Source of the DNA: Pseudomonas neustonica
GTDB taxonomy: Bacteria; Pseudomonadota; Gammaproteobacteria; Pseudomonadales; Pseudomonadaceae
Direction: 5' to 3'
Assembly: GCF_003797945.1 (NCBI RefSeq)
Contig: NZ_RKKU01000001.1
Span: 310,001-374,000, forward strand
DNA length: 64,000 nucleotides
The first letter of the stretch is position 1. The number at the start of each line of letters is the position of its first letter. Positions 28,641 through 37,968 of the stretch are shown in pieces. Below the pieces are notes generated by a model that made no database searches, was not told where the DNA came from, and worked only from the letters and a program-made list of their open reading frames with translations. Position numbers and translations under genes: made by a program.

Positions 28641-29573
28641 TCAGGGTTTGCTGGGGTCGCTGAATCCGTCTGGCTTGATGATCAACAGATCGCAGCTGAC
28701 CTCGTCCAGTAGTCGCTCGGCCGTATGACCGATGAGAGCGCTTTGCAGTCTGGAGCGTGATATTGCGCCCATTACCAGTAAATTGATTCCCTGTTTTTCA
28801 ATCATGTTGGGAATCGCTTCTTCGGGATAGCCCTCCAGTAGCTGATGCTGCGCGTTGTCAGCATTGGCCCGCTTCAGTAGCTCCGCGAGGGCCTCAGCAT
28901 GGTGTTTTTTGACGTCATCGGCGTAGCCCTGATAATCAACGACAAGCGTAGCGTCAATAACCATGGTTCGTGGCAAGGGGTTGTAACAGTGGACCAGGTT
29001 AAGGCTGGCGCCGGTTTCTTCTGCCAGCGTCTTGGCATCGCTGATCAGCTTTAGGTCAAGGCTGGCTGGTTTATCGTCCACGTGCAGTGGGTCAACCGCA
29101 GCGCAGATTTGCGTGATGGACTGCTCACCCCGTTTAACCAGCCAGAGTGGTGCCTCGCAGTGACGGATCAGCTGCCAGTCAGTATTGGTCAGAAAAAGCC
29201 GTTTGAGTGGGTTGTGATGATGCGTCGTCTTGATGACCAGGTCGGGCTGCCATTTTTGCGCGGCCTGCAGAATGTGCCGGTCAAGACGCTTACCCCACAC
29301 TGAGTCCACCTCAACTTCTATGCCCTTGGCCCGCAGCGGTTCGGCCAGTTTGTTTAGAAGTTCACGATTGTGTTTTAGCAACGAGGCGCGGGCTTTCTCC
29401 AGGCCTGTGCTCTCGAATAGAGCGCCACCATCCAGTGCGGGCACGTAATCGCAGGCCAATAATGTGAGTCGCGCCTGTGGATAGTGTCGACAAAGATTTG
29501 CCGCGCGTTCCAGGCAGGGTTGTTTGTCTTCGGTGCTGGGATCTACTACAACAAGCATGTGACGAATATTCAT
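28641..29573 (-). CDS. Tandem-domain universal stress protein (UspE-like)
   Basis: This 310-residue protein has two UspA domains: MLVVVDPSTEDKQPCLERA opens the first and QICAAVDPLHVDD the second. The second ends in NLLVMGAISRSRLQSALIG with HTAERLLDEV, the nucleotide-binding loop of the family in a relaxed form. Such proteins support survival under stress or oxygen limitation. The ATG at 29573 has GGAGACA upstream; a start 22 codons earlier is rejected. A weak Anr-like site lies upstream (29707-29720). Confidence 0.88.
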   Translation of the reverse strand: MNIRHMLVVVDPSTEDKQPCLERAANLCRHYPQARLTLLACDYVPALDGGALFESTGLEKARASLLKHNRELLNKLAEPLRAKGIEVEVDSVWGKRLDRHILQAAQKWQPDLVIKTTHHHNPLKRLFLTNTDWQLIRHCEAPLWLVKRGEQSITQICAAVDPLHVDDKPASLDLKLISDAKTLAEETGASLNLVHCYNPLPRTMVIDATLVVDYQGYADDVKKHHAEALAELLKRANADNAQHQLLEGYPEEAIPNMIEKQGINLLVMGAISRSRLQSALIGHTAERLLDEVSCDLLIIKPDGFSDPSKP

Positions 29574-29706
29574 GGTGCTGTCTCCGACAGTCGGCGCAGG
29601 CTGAAGCTGCAAATGGAGCGGTACGCCGTGCGTTTTCATTGAATAGAGTATATAAACAGCGAATCTAGGGTTTTAAGTAAGGTAGTCCTATGATTGCGTA
29701 CGGCCA

Positions 29707-29720
29707 CTGACTCAAGTCAA
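29707..29720 (-). promoter_or_regulatory. Weak Anr/FNR-like site upstream of the usp gene
   Basis: On the minus strand the sequence is TTGACTTGAGTCAG, against the Anr/FNR consensus TTGAT-N4-ATCAA (three mismatches in ten). Related usp genes in P. aeruginosa are Anr-regulated, which is the main reason to note it. It lies about 135 bases before the start codon. Confidence 0.25.
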
Positions 29721-29791
29721 ATGTTAGTTGAACTGAAGAATTTCATTCTGGTGCCGATACGCCGTAAATAGTGTCTTTTTCAGAGAACCTC

Positions 29792-30163
29792 ATGACTAAC
29801 CAGCTCTCACTCTTGCTCGCCTTGCTACTCGTATTAACCGGTTGTTCTTCAGCCTACAGCAAGCATCTGAGTAAAGCTTACAGTGCTTACGAAATAGGCG
29901 ATTGTGCTGAGGTTATCAGACAGCTGTCGCAGACCGAGCGCTTGAGTCGTTCGCGGCCTTACTTGCAGCCGGAAATATCCCTGCTGCGTGGCCAGTGTCT
30001 GGAGCGTCAGGCGCTTTATCTGGATGCGGTTCAGACCTATCGTTACTTGGTTGATCATTATCCTCAAAACGAATACACCTATCGTGCGGGGGCTCGGCTG
30101 GAAACGCTCCGTCAGTTAGGTCATTACGATCCTGAGCAGGCGCTGGCGCCGCGTATTCGCTGA
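29792..30163 (+). CDS. Small lipoprotein with TPR-like helices
   Basis: This 123-residue protein has an N-terminal signal ending in lipobox LTGC (LLLALLLVLTGCSS), so it is lipid-anchored in the envelope. The rest is helical with a TPR-like pattern (AYSAYEIGDCAEVIRQL, QALYLDAVQTYRYLVDHYP, EYTYRAGARLETL). The ATG at 29792 is chosen because it directly precedes the signal peptide. A GTG at 29771 would add seven residues. The function is unknown. Confidence 0.8.
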   Translation: MTNQLSLLLALLLVLTGCSSAYSKHLSKAYSAYEIGDCAEVIRQLSQTERLSRSRPYLQPEISLLRGQCLERQALYLDAVQTYRYLVDHYPQNEYTYRAGARLETLRQLGHYDPEQALAPRIR

Positions 30164-30249
30164 GGCGGCGCGCGAGGAAAACGCGCTTGGATCGTTGATG
30201 GCAGTAGGCTATTCTCGACTGACTGGTCAGATATGCGCCTGGAGCCACC

Positions 30250-30681
30250 ATGAAGCTACCTTTTACTCTTTTTACCTTGCTCGCGTTTAGCTGGTCCGGC
30301 CTGGCTGATGCACAAATATACCGTTGGGTCGATGCCCAGGGGCAAGTGCACTTTGAGCAGCGCCCGCGTCAGGGATCTGAGCAGGTTGAGGTAAAGCCGC
30401 AGGTTATTCAGCGCGAAGATCACGTGCGGCAGAGCGAGCTGAACCGAGCGCGTCTGTTTGATGTGCGCGAGCAGGAGCGAGAAGAGCAGCGAGAGCAGAG
30501 TGCGCGGTTACGCGAGCAGCAAGCGGGTCGTTGCAGTAGAATGCGTGAGCTACTGGCACGCTACGATAACCGCGTTTACTGGTATGAGGAAGATGCCAGC
30601 GGGCGCCGTGTCGAGGTCTCGAACGAGCGGGTAAAAGCCAGCAAGGCTAGCCTGAATAAGCAGATTCAGGAGCAGTGCTGA
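30250..30681 (+). CDS. DUF4124 domain protein, exported
   Basis: This 143-residue protein has a cleavable signal peptide (up to about GLADA) followed by the short DUF4124 domain, recognisable by AQIYRWVDAQGQVHFEQRP. A long charged, Arg/Glu/Gln-rich helical stretch follows. Two Cys are in the C-terminal part. It is periplasmic by inference; members have no known activity. The PilZ gene starts 1 base after its stop, so they are co-transcribed. Confidence 0.82.
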   Translation: MKLPFTLFTLLAFSWSGLADAQIYRWVDAQGQVHFEQRPRQGSEQVEVKPQVIQREDHVRQSELNRARLFDVREQEREEQREQSARLREQQAGRCSRMRELLARYDNRVYWYEEDASGRRVEVSNERVKASKASLNKQIQEQC

Positions 30682-30682
30682 C

Positions 30683-31075
30683 ATGCATGCTACCCCTAAG
30701 CCGCGTAGCGAAAGAATCCTGGAGCAGCGACAGATTCCGCGCCATCAGCTCAGTGCATTTCTGCGCGTTTACAATAGCCAGACCGATCGACCCTTTGGCT
30801 ATATCGGCAATGTTTCACGGCTGGGCGTGATGTTGATTACCCCTTTGCCCGTGATGCTTCAGCAGGAATACCAGCTGATGTTAAAACTACCTGCCTTGAA
30901 CGGCCTGGGTTTCCAGCCTGTGCCTTTACGGGTGCACAGTCATTGGTGTCGTCAGGATATCAGCCCCGGTTTCTATGATTGCGGTTTCAGTATTGTGTCC
31001 AACCCCAATACCTTCTCTGATTTGGCGTTAATGTTGCGTGGGTATTTCAGCTTTGGCCAGGCGCCGGATGCCTGA
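30683..31075 (+). CDS. PilZ domain protein
   Basis: This 130-residue cytoplasmic protein fits the PilZ c-di-GMP-binding fold. An Arg-rich segment RQIPRHQ serves as RxxxR, and GNVSRLGVMLIT stands for (D/N)xSxxG, followed by beta strands ending in DCGFSIV. Both binding motifs are kept, so c-di-GMP binding is likely. It is co-transcribed with the DUF4124 gene and followed 48 bp later by sbcB. The output partner is unknown. Confidence 0.82.
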   Translation: MHATPKPRSERILEQRQIPRHQLSAFLRVYNSQTDRPFGYIGNVSRLGVMLITPLPVMLQQEYQLMLKLPALNGLGFQPVPLRVHSHWCRQDISPGFYDCGFSIVSNPNTFSDLALMLRGYFSFGQAPDA

Positions 31076-31123
31076 AGGGCTGCATTGCGTTACCCTGCAG
31101 CAGATGATTAACGGGGGCAGGGC

Positions 31124-32572
31124 ATGAGCAAGAGTTTTTTCTGGTACGACTTTGAATCCACAGGAATAGATCCGCGCCGCGACCGCCCGGTGCAGGTAGC
31201 GGGTGTACGCACCAATGAGCAGCTGGAAGAAATTGGTGAGCCGCTATGTATTGACTGTCGTTTGCCAGCGGACGTTCTGCCGCATCCCATGGCGTGTCTG
31301 GTGACGGGTATTGGTCCTGAGCGTTTGGCCAACGGGCTGAGTGAGCCGGAGTTTATCCATCTCTTGCACGAGCAGATGATGCAGCCGGGCACCTGTAGCG
31401 TGGGCTATAACAGCCTGCGCTTTGACGATGAGATGACTCGCTTTACCTTGTATCGCAATTTCCATGATCCCTATGCCCGTGAGTGGCAGGGTGGCAACAG
31501 CCGCTGGGATCTCCTCGATGCGCTGCGTGCCGCCCATGCGCTGCGTCCCGACGGCATTGTTTGGCCTCAGCAGGATGGTTTCACCAGTCTCCGGCTGGAA
31601 CTATTGACTGCGGCCAACGGTATTGATCATGGGCAAGCCCATGACGCGTTAGCTGATGTGCGTGCCACTATCGCCATGGCGCGACTGCTGCGTCAGGCAC
31701 AACCAAAGTTGTTTGATTATTTGCTAAGCCTGCGCAGCAAGCACCGTGTGACCGAGTTGATTGACCTGCAGCAGCTGCGCCCGTTAGTGCATGTGTCGGG
31801 TCGTTTTGGTCGCGAGCGACGGGGCTTGGCATTAGTGCTGCCACTGGGCTGGCATCCAACGAATCGCAACGCCCTGATTGTCTACGATCTGGGTACAGAT
31901 CCATCGCTGGTGATGGCGCAGAGTGCTGATGATATTAGACGCTTACTCTATACCCGTAACGATGAGCTGGCTGAGGGGGAGGCACGTCCGGGTCTGAAGC
32001 TGGTGCACATTAACAAGTGTCCGGTTCTGGCCGATACCAAGGTGCTGCTACCAGCCGACATTGAGCGCTTGCAACTGGATATGCCTTTACTGCACGAGCG
32101 GGCCGAGCAACTGGCACGCTGGCGCGAAGGCGCGCAAGCGCTGCTGGCAGAGGTTTACGCACAGCAGTCGTCTGTCGGCAAGGATGAAGACGATCCTGAA
32201 CAGCAGCTGTATGGCAGCTTTATCAGTGATGTTGATCGCCGTTTGTTGCCCGCTATTCGTGAGGCGGATGGCAGGACGCTGGCAGCCACCAGCTGGCCAC
32301 TGCGCGATCAGCGCCTGGTCGATATGCTGTTCCGCTACCGAGCGCGCAATTTTCCTGACTCATTGAATGAGCAGGAGCACGAACAATGGAGGCGCTTCTG
32401 TAGAGAGCGTTTGACTGGAGAGGAGCCCGGTGCTCCCATTACGCTAGCCGACTTTATGCAGCATATTGATGAGTTATTGCCTACAGTAGAAGGTGAGCAA
32501 CATGCGTTGCTAGTGGCTTGGCAAGCGGAAGCAAAAGCGCGAGCTATTGCGCTGGGAATAACGCCAGCCTGA
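31124..32572 (+). CDS. sbcB: Exodeoxyribonuclease I
   Basis: This is a 3'-5' single-strand DNA exonuclease of recombination and mismatch repair. The 482-residue protein has the DEDDh pattern: FFWYDFESTGIDP (DxE), SVGYNSLRFDDEMTRF with WDLLDALRAA, and HDALADVRATIAMARL. The SH3-like and C-terminal helical domains follow (GRFGRERRG; YRARNFPDSLNEQE). The start MSKSFFWYDFE is the normal one. sbcB next to mvaT is a conserved Pseudomonas arrangement. Confidence 0.95.
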   Translation: MSKSFFWYDFESTGIDPRRDRPVQVAGVRTNEQLEEIGEPLCIDCRLPADVLPHPMACLVTGIGPERLANGLSEPEFIHLLHEQMMQPGTCSVGYNSLRFDDEMTRFTLYRNFHDPYAREWQGGNSRWDLLDALRAAHALRPDGIVWPQQDGFTSLRLELLTAANGIDHGQAHDALADVRATIAMARLLRQAQPKLFDYLLSLRSKHRVTELIDLQQLRPLVHVSGRFGRERRGLALVLPLGWHPTNRNALIVYDLGTDPSLVMAQSADDIRRLLYTRNDELAEGEARPGLKLVHINKCPVLADTKVLLPADIERLQLDMPLLHERAEQLARWREGAQALLAEVYAQQSSVGKDEDDPEQQLYGSFISDVDRRLLPAIREADGRTLAATSWPLRDQRLVDMLFRYRARNFPDSLNEQEHEQWRRFCRERLTGEEPGAPITLADFMQHIDELLPTVEGEQHALLVAWQAEAKARAIALGITPA

Positions 32573-32587
32573 TTTGATTAAGGCAAT

Positions 32588-32617
32588 AAAAAACCCGATG
32601 CAAGCATCGGCTTTTTT
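32588..32617. terminator. Bidirectional terminator between sbcB and mvaT
   Basis: A 7-bp stem CCGATGC-AA-GCATCGG with AAAAAA on the left and CTTTTTT on the right lies between two converging genes and can end both transcripts. Confidence 0.9.
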
Positions 32618-32634
32618 ATTCAACGCAAATGGCT

Positions 32635-33003
32635 TCAGCCCAGGATGGTCATCCAGGATTCAACTTTCTCGGAGCCATACTGCTCTTTCCACGCTTTCAG
32701 CGTTTTGTGATTGCCGCCTTTGGTCTCGATTACTTCACCGGTATTCGGGTTCTTGTATTGCTTGACCTTGCGAGCACGCTTGACGCCACCAGCGGCTTTC
32801 TTACCTGTGCCCGCTTTGTTATCAGGATCAAGAATGGAGACAACATCTTTCAGTGATTTGTTGTACTGACCCATCAGAGTCCGCAGTTTTTCTTCAAACT
32901 CGATCTCTTTTTTCAGCTTGTCATCATTGGACAGCGACTGAAGGCGCTCATTAAGTTCGCGAATGGTTTCTTCAATTTGACGATATTCTTGAAGCATGGA
33001 CAT
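32635..33003 (-). CDS. mvaT: H-NS family xenogeneic silencer MvaT
   Basis: MvaT coats AT-rich, often horizontally acquired DNA and silences it. The 122-residue protein has an N-terminal coiled-coil oligomerisation region (EYRQIEETIRELNERLQSL, DDKLKKEIEFEEKLRTLMG) and the C-terminal DNA-binding part KQYKNPNTGEVIETKGGNHK. That part carries the pseudomonad K-(N/G)-GGN motif in place of the enterobacterial AT-hook-like loop. AAAGGTAGA precedes the ATG. A 16-bp palindrome lies 75 bp upstream. Confidence 0.96.
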   Translation of the reverse strand: MSMLQEYRQIEETIRELNERLQSLSNDDKLKKEIEFEEKLRTLMGQYNKSLKDVVSILDPDNKAGTGKKAAGGVKRARKVKQYKNPNTGEVIETKGGNHKTLKAWKEQYGSEKVESWMTILG

Positions 33004-33077
33004 GGAAGTCTACCTTTTAAAACGAGGTTAAATAGCTGGAAACCGCTCAATGTTAGTTTAAGCAGCTCTGGCTTACA

Positions 33078-33093
33078 ACAAGTTGCAACTTGT
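33078..33093. promoter_or_regulatory. 16-bp perfect palindrome upstream of mvaT
   Basis: ACAAGTTGCAACTTGT is its own reverse complement and sits in the 338-bp gene-free gap between divergent mvaT and purU, 75 bp before the mvaT start. The form is that of an operator for a dimeric regulator. Which protein binds is unknown. Apart from this the gap shows nothing I can name. Confidence 0.4.
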
Positions 33094-33341
33094 CCATGAC
33101 AAAGAATAGCTGTTTTTAGCCATCCTCAGGTTGTTCGGGCGGTAAACCTTAGTGGGATAGTGATTATTTATCTGCACCTGAATCGGCGGACCGGTTAAAA
33201 TACACTGTTTTACAGTAGAGGCGTGTTGGCGCTTTTTCATTTAGTTCCAGGGTGGGTGGCTGACTTGGCGTGCCTACTTTGTGTCTCTACTTACATTAAA
33301 ATAGTGTGATCATTGTTATGACAACTGAGCGAGGAGTGGAA

Positions 33342-34193
33342 ATGCGTACTTTCAGGTTGGTAATTGCCTGTCCTGACCGGGTTGGTATTGTCGCTAAGGT
33401 GAGTAATGTACTGGCGGCGTATAACGGCTGGATCACTGAGGCCAATCACCATTCCGACAATTTGTCTGGTTGGTTTTTCATGCGGCATGAAATACGAGCC
33501 GATTCGCTGCCTTTTGATGTTGATGGTTTGCGCACGGCGTTTGCGCCTATTGGTAACGAGTTTCAGATGGACTGGCGCGTTAGTGATTCCGCTGAGCGCA
33601 AAAAAGTCGTTCTGATGGCGAGTCGTGAATCCCACTGTCTGGCCGACTTACTCCATCGTTGGCATAGTGGTGAACTTGCCTGTGATATTACCAGCGTTAT
33701 TTCCAATCACGATGACTTGCGCAGTATGGTCGAGTGGCATGGTATTCCTTTCCATCATGTACCTGTCGATCCTGCCAATAAAGCACCGGCTTTTGCCAAG
33801 GTAAACGAACTGGTTGCCGAGCAGCAGGCAGATTGTATTGTTCTCGCGCGTTATATGCAGATATTACCGCCTGAGCTTTGTCAGCGTTATGCTCATCGCA
33901 TTATTAATATTCATCATAGTTTCCTGCCGTCGTTTGTGGGCGCGCGTCCTTATCATCAAGCCGCCCAGCGTGGTGTGAAACTGATTGGAGCGACCTGCCA
34001 TTATGTGACGGAAGAGTTGGATGCGGGTCCGATCATCGAGCAGGATGTGGTGCGTATAACGCACCGCCACAACGCCGATGACATGGTCCGGTTAGGAAAG
34101 GATGTCGAAAAAATGGTGCTGTCACGTGGTCTGCGTTATCACCTGGAAGATCGTGTGCTGGTCCACGACAACAAGACGGTGGTGTTCAGCTAA
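33342..34193 (+). CDS. purU: Formyltetrahydrofolate deformylase
   Basis: PurU hydrolyses 10-formyl-THF to formate and THF, balancing one-carbon and purine pools. The 283-residue protein has an N-terminal ACT domain (RLVIACPDRVGIVAKVSNVL) and a formyltransferase domain with NIHHSFLPSFVGARPYHQA and GATCHYVTEELDAGPIIEQD. The ATG at 33342 has GAGGAG before it and gives the family length; the earlier ATG at 33306 is rejected. It is divergent from mvaT. Confidence 0.95.
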   Translation: MRTFRLVIACPDRVGIVAKVSNVLAAYNGWITEANHHSDNLSGWFFMRHEIRADSLPFDVDGLRTAFAPIGNEFQMDWRVSDSAERKKVVLMASRESHCLADLLHRWHSGELACDITSVISNHDDLRSMVEWHGIPFHHVPVDPANKAPAFAKVNELVAEQQADCIVLARYMQILPPELCQRYAHRIINIHHSFLPSFVGARPYHQAAQRGVKLIGATCHYVTEELDAGPIIEQDVVRITHRHNADDMVRLGKDVEKMVLSRGLRYHLEDRVLVHDNKTVVFS

Positions 34194-34226
34194 GCTAAAA
34201 GGATACAACCCGAAGCAGGAGGCTTT

Positions 34227-34640
34227 ATGCTGAAATCGATCAAAGTACGTGACTATATGACGTCTGATCTGGTTACTTTTACCGCAGACATGGATTTGTT
34301 TCGGGCGATTGATCGCCTATTGGTCAACCAGATTTCCGGTGCGCCGGTATTGGATGAGCACGGCAACTTGGTTGGGTTGTTATCCGAGGGCGATTGTCTC
34401 AAGGGGATTCTCGCTGGCAGTTACTTTGAGGAAGTGGGTGGTACGGTGGCATCGGTCATGACGGTCGTGGTCGAGACCATTGATGCGGATGCTGATATCG
34501 TCAAAGCCGCTGAGCACTTTATACGTATGCGTCGGCGCCGCTTACCTGTAATCGACGAAGGTCGACTGGTAGGGCAAATCAGCCGACGAGACATTCTGCG
34601 CGCCATGCAGAAGTATAATGAGCATGCGGCGCCAAAATGA
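34227..34640 (+). CDS. CBS-pair protein
   Basis: This 137-residue soluble protein is made of two CBS motifs: VRDYMTSDLVTFTADMDLFRA with SGAPVLDEHGNLVGLLSEGD, and VASVMTVVVETIDADADIV with RRLPVIDEGRLVGQISRRDIL. Stand-alone CBS pairs bind adenine nucleotides and regulate partners; the partner here is unknown. It is 33 bp after purU, and its stop overlaps the next ATG. Confidence 0.9.
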   Translation: MLKSIKVRDYMTSDLVTFTADMDLFRAIDRLLVNQISGAPVLDEHGNLVGLLSEGDCLKGILAGSYFEEVGGTVASVMTVVVETIDADADIVKAAEHFIRMRRRRLPVIDEGRLVGQISRRDILRAMQKYNEHAAPK

Positions 34641-34828
34641 ACTCCTCACCTTTTGACGATAGCGATGAAGACAGCCTCGATCCCTTGGCGGCAGGCTCGG
34701 CGAGCATGCCGGGGATGCAGGGCGAGGGCTGCCTCCTGCGCTTTGCGCCTGATGACCTGAATGACGAAATGGGTGCAGACTTTTCCATTGATGAGCGCGC
34801 GCAGCCGCCATTAGCCAAGTCTGAATAA
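34637..34828 (+). CDS. Small acidic protein
   Basis: A 63-residue, strongly acidic, probably disordered protein (FDDSDEDSLDP, FAPDDLNDEMGADFSIDE). Its ATG overlaps the stop of the CBS gene (ATGA), the best evidence that it is translated. No family is recognised. It could be a small regulatory or chaperone-type partner, but nothing in the sequence shows this. Confidence 0.6.
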   Translation: MNSSPFDDSDEDSLDPLAAGSASMPGMQGEGCLLRFAPDDLNDEMGADFSIDERAQPPLAKSE

Positions 34829-34990
34829 TGGGGTTGGTCATTTGGGCCGGGGTTTGCCTATACTGAAGCTGGCAAAGGGCTATGCCAAAAAGCGCTGGTG
34901 CTTGGGTGCTTGGTTGCAGAGACAGCTGCTGCTTAAGAGCTGGTAAGGATAGAGTTCAACTTACCCTGTTTAAAAGGGCTCTCAGTTACG

Positions 34991-36223
34991 ATGCAGAAAA
35001 AAATAACAACTGACCAGGTGCGTATTGGCATGTATGTCGAGCGCTTTTGTGGCGCCTGGATCGATCATCCCTTTTGGTCCAGCAAACTGCTGATTGAAGA
35101 TCGGCAGACTTTGCAGCGTATTCAGGAAAGTGCCATCACCGAGCTGGTGATAGATGTGAGCAAGGGACTTGATGTTGTTTTGCCTGCCCCTGCTGATGAG
35201 ATTGTGTCTGATGAGGGCATCATCGCTGAACAGCCGCCGGCTGAATCCCCACCCAAACCTACCTCCGCTAAAAACTCGGCTACCAGTTCCATGGCGGACG
35301 AGATTTTGCGCGCTCGGCAGATATTCAGTCGAGGCAAGCAGGCGGTTAAGGATATGTTCAAGGATGCTCGCCTGGGGCAGGTGGTTAACACCCATGGGCT
35401 TAATGAGTTGATAGCTGAGATGAATGGCTCTCTGAGCCGAAATCCACACGCGCTCATCAGCGTTGCCCGCATCAAGCACAAGGATGAATACACCTATCTG
35501 CACTCGGTGGCTGTTGCCGCAATGATGGTGGGTATGGCTCGCGCTGTCGGGCTGGGCGAGCCTGAAGTACTGGAAGCAGGCATGGCCGGGCTGATGCACG
35601 ATATGGGCAAGGCTGTAATGCCTGAAGCGATCCTCAACAAACCGGGTAAATTGACTGACGAAGAGTTTGTGGTGATGAGAACGCACCCTGTTGAGGGTCA
35701 CAAGCTGCTTATGGACTGGGAGGGCGTGCCAGAGGCGGTACTGGATGTCTGTTTGCACCATCACGAAAAGCTCGATGGTACCGGCTATCCTGAGCGCTTG
35801 GAGGGAGAGGGTATTTCATTGTTGTCACGTATTGGGGCGATCTGCGATGTGTATGATGCGATTACCTCCAACCGCCCATATAAAGTGGGCTGGGACCCAT
35901 CCGAGTCGCTTAGCCGGATGGCTGGCTGGAAAGGTCATTTTGATCCTGCACTGTTCAAGTTGTTTGTGCGGATGTTGGGTATTTACCCGGTTGGCTCTTT
36001 GGTGCGCCTGGAATCTCAGCGTCTGGGAGTGGTGGTTGAACAGAGTACCGCCTCGTTATTGATGCCTAAAGTCAGCGTATTTTATTCGGTGCGCCTCAAG
36101 CAGGGGCTTCCCGTTACTTTGCTGGATTTGGCTGATCCGGCTGAGAAGGACAAGATAGTGGGGCGCGAAAATCCGGAGGATTGGCCTTTCAAAAATCTGG
36201 ACCGCTTGTGGTTGCCAAGCTGA
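34991..36223 (+). CDS. HD-GYP phosphodiesterase with DUF3391 N-terminus
   Basis: The 410-residue protein starts with a DUF3391 domain ([19 protein letters not shown]), has a Pro/Glu-rich linker, and then an HD-GYP domain: [29 protein letters not shown] (HD), [26 protein letters not shown] (HHExxDGxGYP). [10 protein letters not shown] completes the metal site. All metal ligands appear present, so c-di-GMP (or pGpG) hydrolysis is expected. The same architecture occurs in PA4108 of P. aeruginosa. The 160-bp gap upstream is gene-free. Confidence 0.9.
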   Translation: MQKKITTDQVRIGMYVERFCGAWIDHPFWSSKLLIEDRQTLQRIQESAITELVIDVSKGLDVVLPAPADEIVSDEGIIAEQPPAESPPKPTSAKNSATSSMADEILRARQIFSRGKQAVKDMFKDARLGQVVNTHGLNELIAEMNGSLSRNPHALISVARIKHKDEYTYLHSVAVAAMMVGMARAVGLGEPEVLEAGMAGLMHDMGKAVMPEAILNKPGKLTDEEFVVMRTHPVEGHKLLMDWEGVPEAVLDVCLHHHEKLDGTGYPERLEGEGISLLSRIGAICDVYDAITSNRPYKVGWDPSESLSRMAGWKGHFDPALFKLFVRMLGIYPVGSLVRLESQRLGVVVEQSTASLLMPKVSVFYSVRLKQGLPVTLLDLADPAEKDKIVGRENPEDWPFKNLDRLWLPS

Positions 36224-36240
36224 GTGCCCGCCTGCACACA

Positions 36241-36267
36241 AAAAAGCCGCTCAAAGAGCGGCTTTTT
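36241..36267. terminator. Bidirectional terminator between HD-GYP gene and ahpF
   Basis: Stem GCCGCTC-AAA-GAGCGGC with an A-run on the left and TTTTT on the right lies between two converging genes. Confidence 0.9.
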
Positions 36268-36283
36268 CTATTCCATTTACTTA

Positions 36284-37864
36284 TCAGGCGTTGGCCGCCT
36301 GCTTGCCGGCTTCTGCCGGGTCCGCTGTGCGAATCAGGTGATCGAAAGCAGCCAGTGAGGCGGTAGAGCCAGCTCCCATGGCGACGATAATCTGCTTGAA
36401 CGGCACGGTGGTAACGTCACCGGCGGCAAAGACGCCGGGAATGTTGGTCGCGCCGCGTGCATCGATTTCGATCTCGCCGAAGCGGGTCAAGTTCAGCTCG
36501 CTATCTTTAAGCCACTCGGTATTGGGTATCAGGCCGATCTGTACGAAAATACCTGCTACATCTACCTGCTTTAGCTCCTCGGTTGCACGGTCCTTGTAGG
36601 TCAGACCAACCACTTTTTTGCCATCACCGCGCACTTCTGTGGTCTGTGCGCTCTTGATGATGTCGATGTTGCGCATGGAGCGTGCCTTGCGTTGCAATAC
36701 TTCATCGGCGCGCAGGGTGTCGGCAAACTCCAGAACGGTCACGTGCTCGACAATACCTGCCAGATCGATTGCCGCCTCAATACCTGAGTTACCACCCCCA
36801 ATCACTGCTACGCGCTTGCCTTTGAATAGCGGGCCATCACAGTGAGGGCAGTAAGCCACGCCCTTACCACGGTATTCCTGCTCACCCGGCACGTTCATCT
36901 CTCTCCAGCGCGCGCCGGTAGCCAGGATCACGGCTCGGCTCAGCAGCGTGGCGCCGCTTTTCAGCGCAATCTCAACGTAATCACCGGTGCTGATTTGCTG
37001 GGCTGTCTGCTCGGTGATCAGGTCAACATCGTATTCCTTAACGTGTTGTTCCAGGTTGGCAACCAGCTTAGGACCTTCGGTATAAGGCACCGATATGAAG
37101 TTTTCGATACCGACAGTATCCAATACCTGGCCACCAAAGCGTTCAGCGACGATACCGGTACGAATACCCTTGCGTGCAGCATAGATGGCAGCAGAAGCAG
37201 CCGCTGGGCCGCCGCCGACAATCAGCACATCGTAAGGTGCTTTCTCATTCAGCTCGGCAGCTTTGCGCTTGGATGCACCGCTGTCGACTTTGTTGACGAT
37301 ATCAGCCAGCGTCATGCGGCCTTGGCCAAAGTGCTCGCCATTGAGGTAGACCGATGGCACTGCCATGACTTGGCGTTCGTCGACTTCATCCTGAAACAAG
37401 GCTCCGTCAATCATGACGTGAGTGATGTTGGGATTTAGCGTCGCCATCAGGTTCAGCGCTTGCACGACATCCGGGCAGTTTTGGCAGGACAGAGAAATGT
37501 AGGTCTCAAAGTGGAACTCGCCTTCCAGGTTGCGGATTTGCTCAAGCAAAGCCGGGTCTGCCTTGGATGGGTGTCCACCGGCCTGCAGCAATGCCAGTAC
37601 CAGCGAGGTGAACTCATGGCCCATGGGAATACCGGCAAAGCGCACGCGTGGCGGCTGGCCGCTTGGCCCAATAGCCATGCTCGGGCTGCGCTTGTCGTCG
37701 GCAGAAACCAAGTCGATCTTGCTCGACATTTCTGCTATTTCGACCGCGAGTTCATTTAATTCTTGGCCCTTGGGGCTGTCATCAATGGACACGCTGATTT
37801 CTATCGGTTTAACGATATTCTGCAGGTACGTGTCCAGTTGTTTCTTCAGATTAGCGTCCAACAT
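36284..37864 (-). CDS. ahpF: Alkyl hydroperoxide reductase subunit F
   Basis: AhpF is the NADH-dependent flavoprotein that re-reduces AhpC. The 526-residue protein has the N-terminal double thioredoxin fold with redox pair CQNC (near residue 128), an FAD domain opening [21 protein letters not shown], the thioredoxin-reductase CPHC pair ([15 protein letters not shown]), an NADH site [14 protein letters not shown] and [16 protein letters not shown]. It lies 104 bp downstream of ahpC on the same strand, with a terminator in between, so it is probably expressed at a lower level. Confidence 0.97.
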   Translation of the reverse strand: MLDANLKKQLDTYLQNIVKPIEISVSIDDSPKGQELNELAVEIAEMSSKIDLVSADDKRSPSMAIGPSGQPPRVRFAGIPMGHEFTSLVLALLQAGGHPSKADPALLEQIRNLEGEFHFETYISLSCQNCPDVVQALNLMATLNPNITHVMIDGALFQDEVDERQVMAVPSVYLNGEHFGQGRMTLADIVNKVDSGASKRKAAELNEKAPYDVLIVGGGPAAASAAIYAARKGIRTGIVAERFGGQVLDTVGIENFISVPYTEGPKLVANLEQHVKEYDVDLITEQTAQQISTGDYVEIALKSGATLLSRAVILATGARWREMNVPGEQEYRGKGVAYCPHCDGPLFKGKRVAVIGGGNSGIEAAIDLAGIVEHVTVLEFADTLRADEVLQRKARSMRNIDIIKSAQTTEVRGDGKKVVGLTYKDRATEELKQVDVAGIFVQIGLIPNTEWLKDSELNLTRFGEIEIDARGATNIPGVFAAGDVTTVPFKQIIVAMGAGSTASLAAFDHLIRTADPAEAGKQAANA

Positions 37865-37902
37865 GTGCGTGTCCTTAAAAGAAATTGGTCAAATTTTGGG
37901 CG

Positions 37903-37956
37903 AAAAAAACCCGGCCCGCCAACCGGGAGCGCATAGCGCTCCGCAGCGGGCCGGGT
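37903..37956 (-). terminator. Branched terminator/attenuator between ahpC and ahpF
   Basis: On the minus strand an 11-bp outer stem (ACCCGGCCCGC pairing with GCGGGCCGGGT) encloses a second stem (GGAGCGC / GCGCTCC) and is followed by a run of T. It should stop much of the ahpC transcript before ahpF, setting a high AhpC:AhpF ratio. That function is inference from position and shape. Confidence 0.85.
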
Positions 37957-37968
37957 CATCAGGCAATA

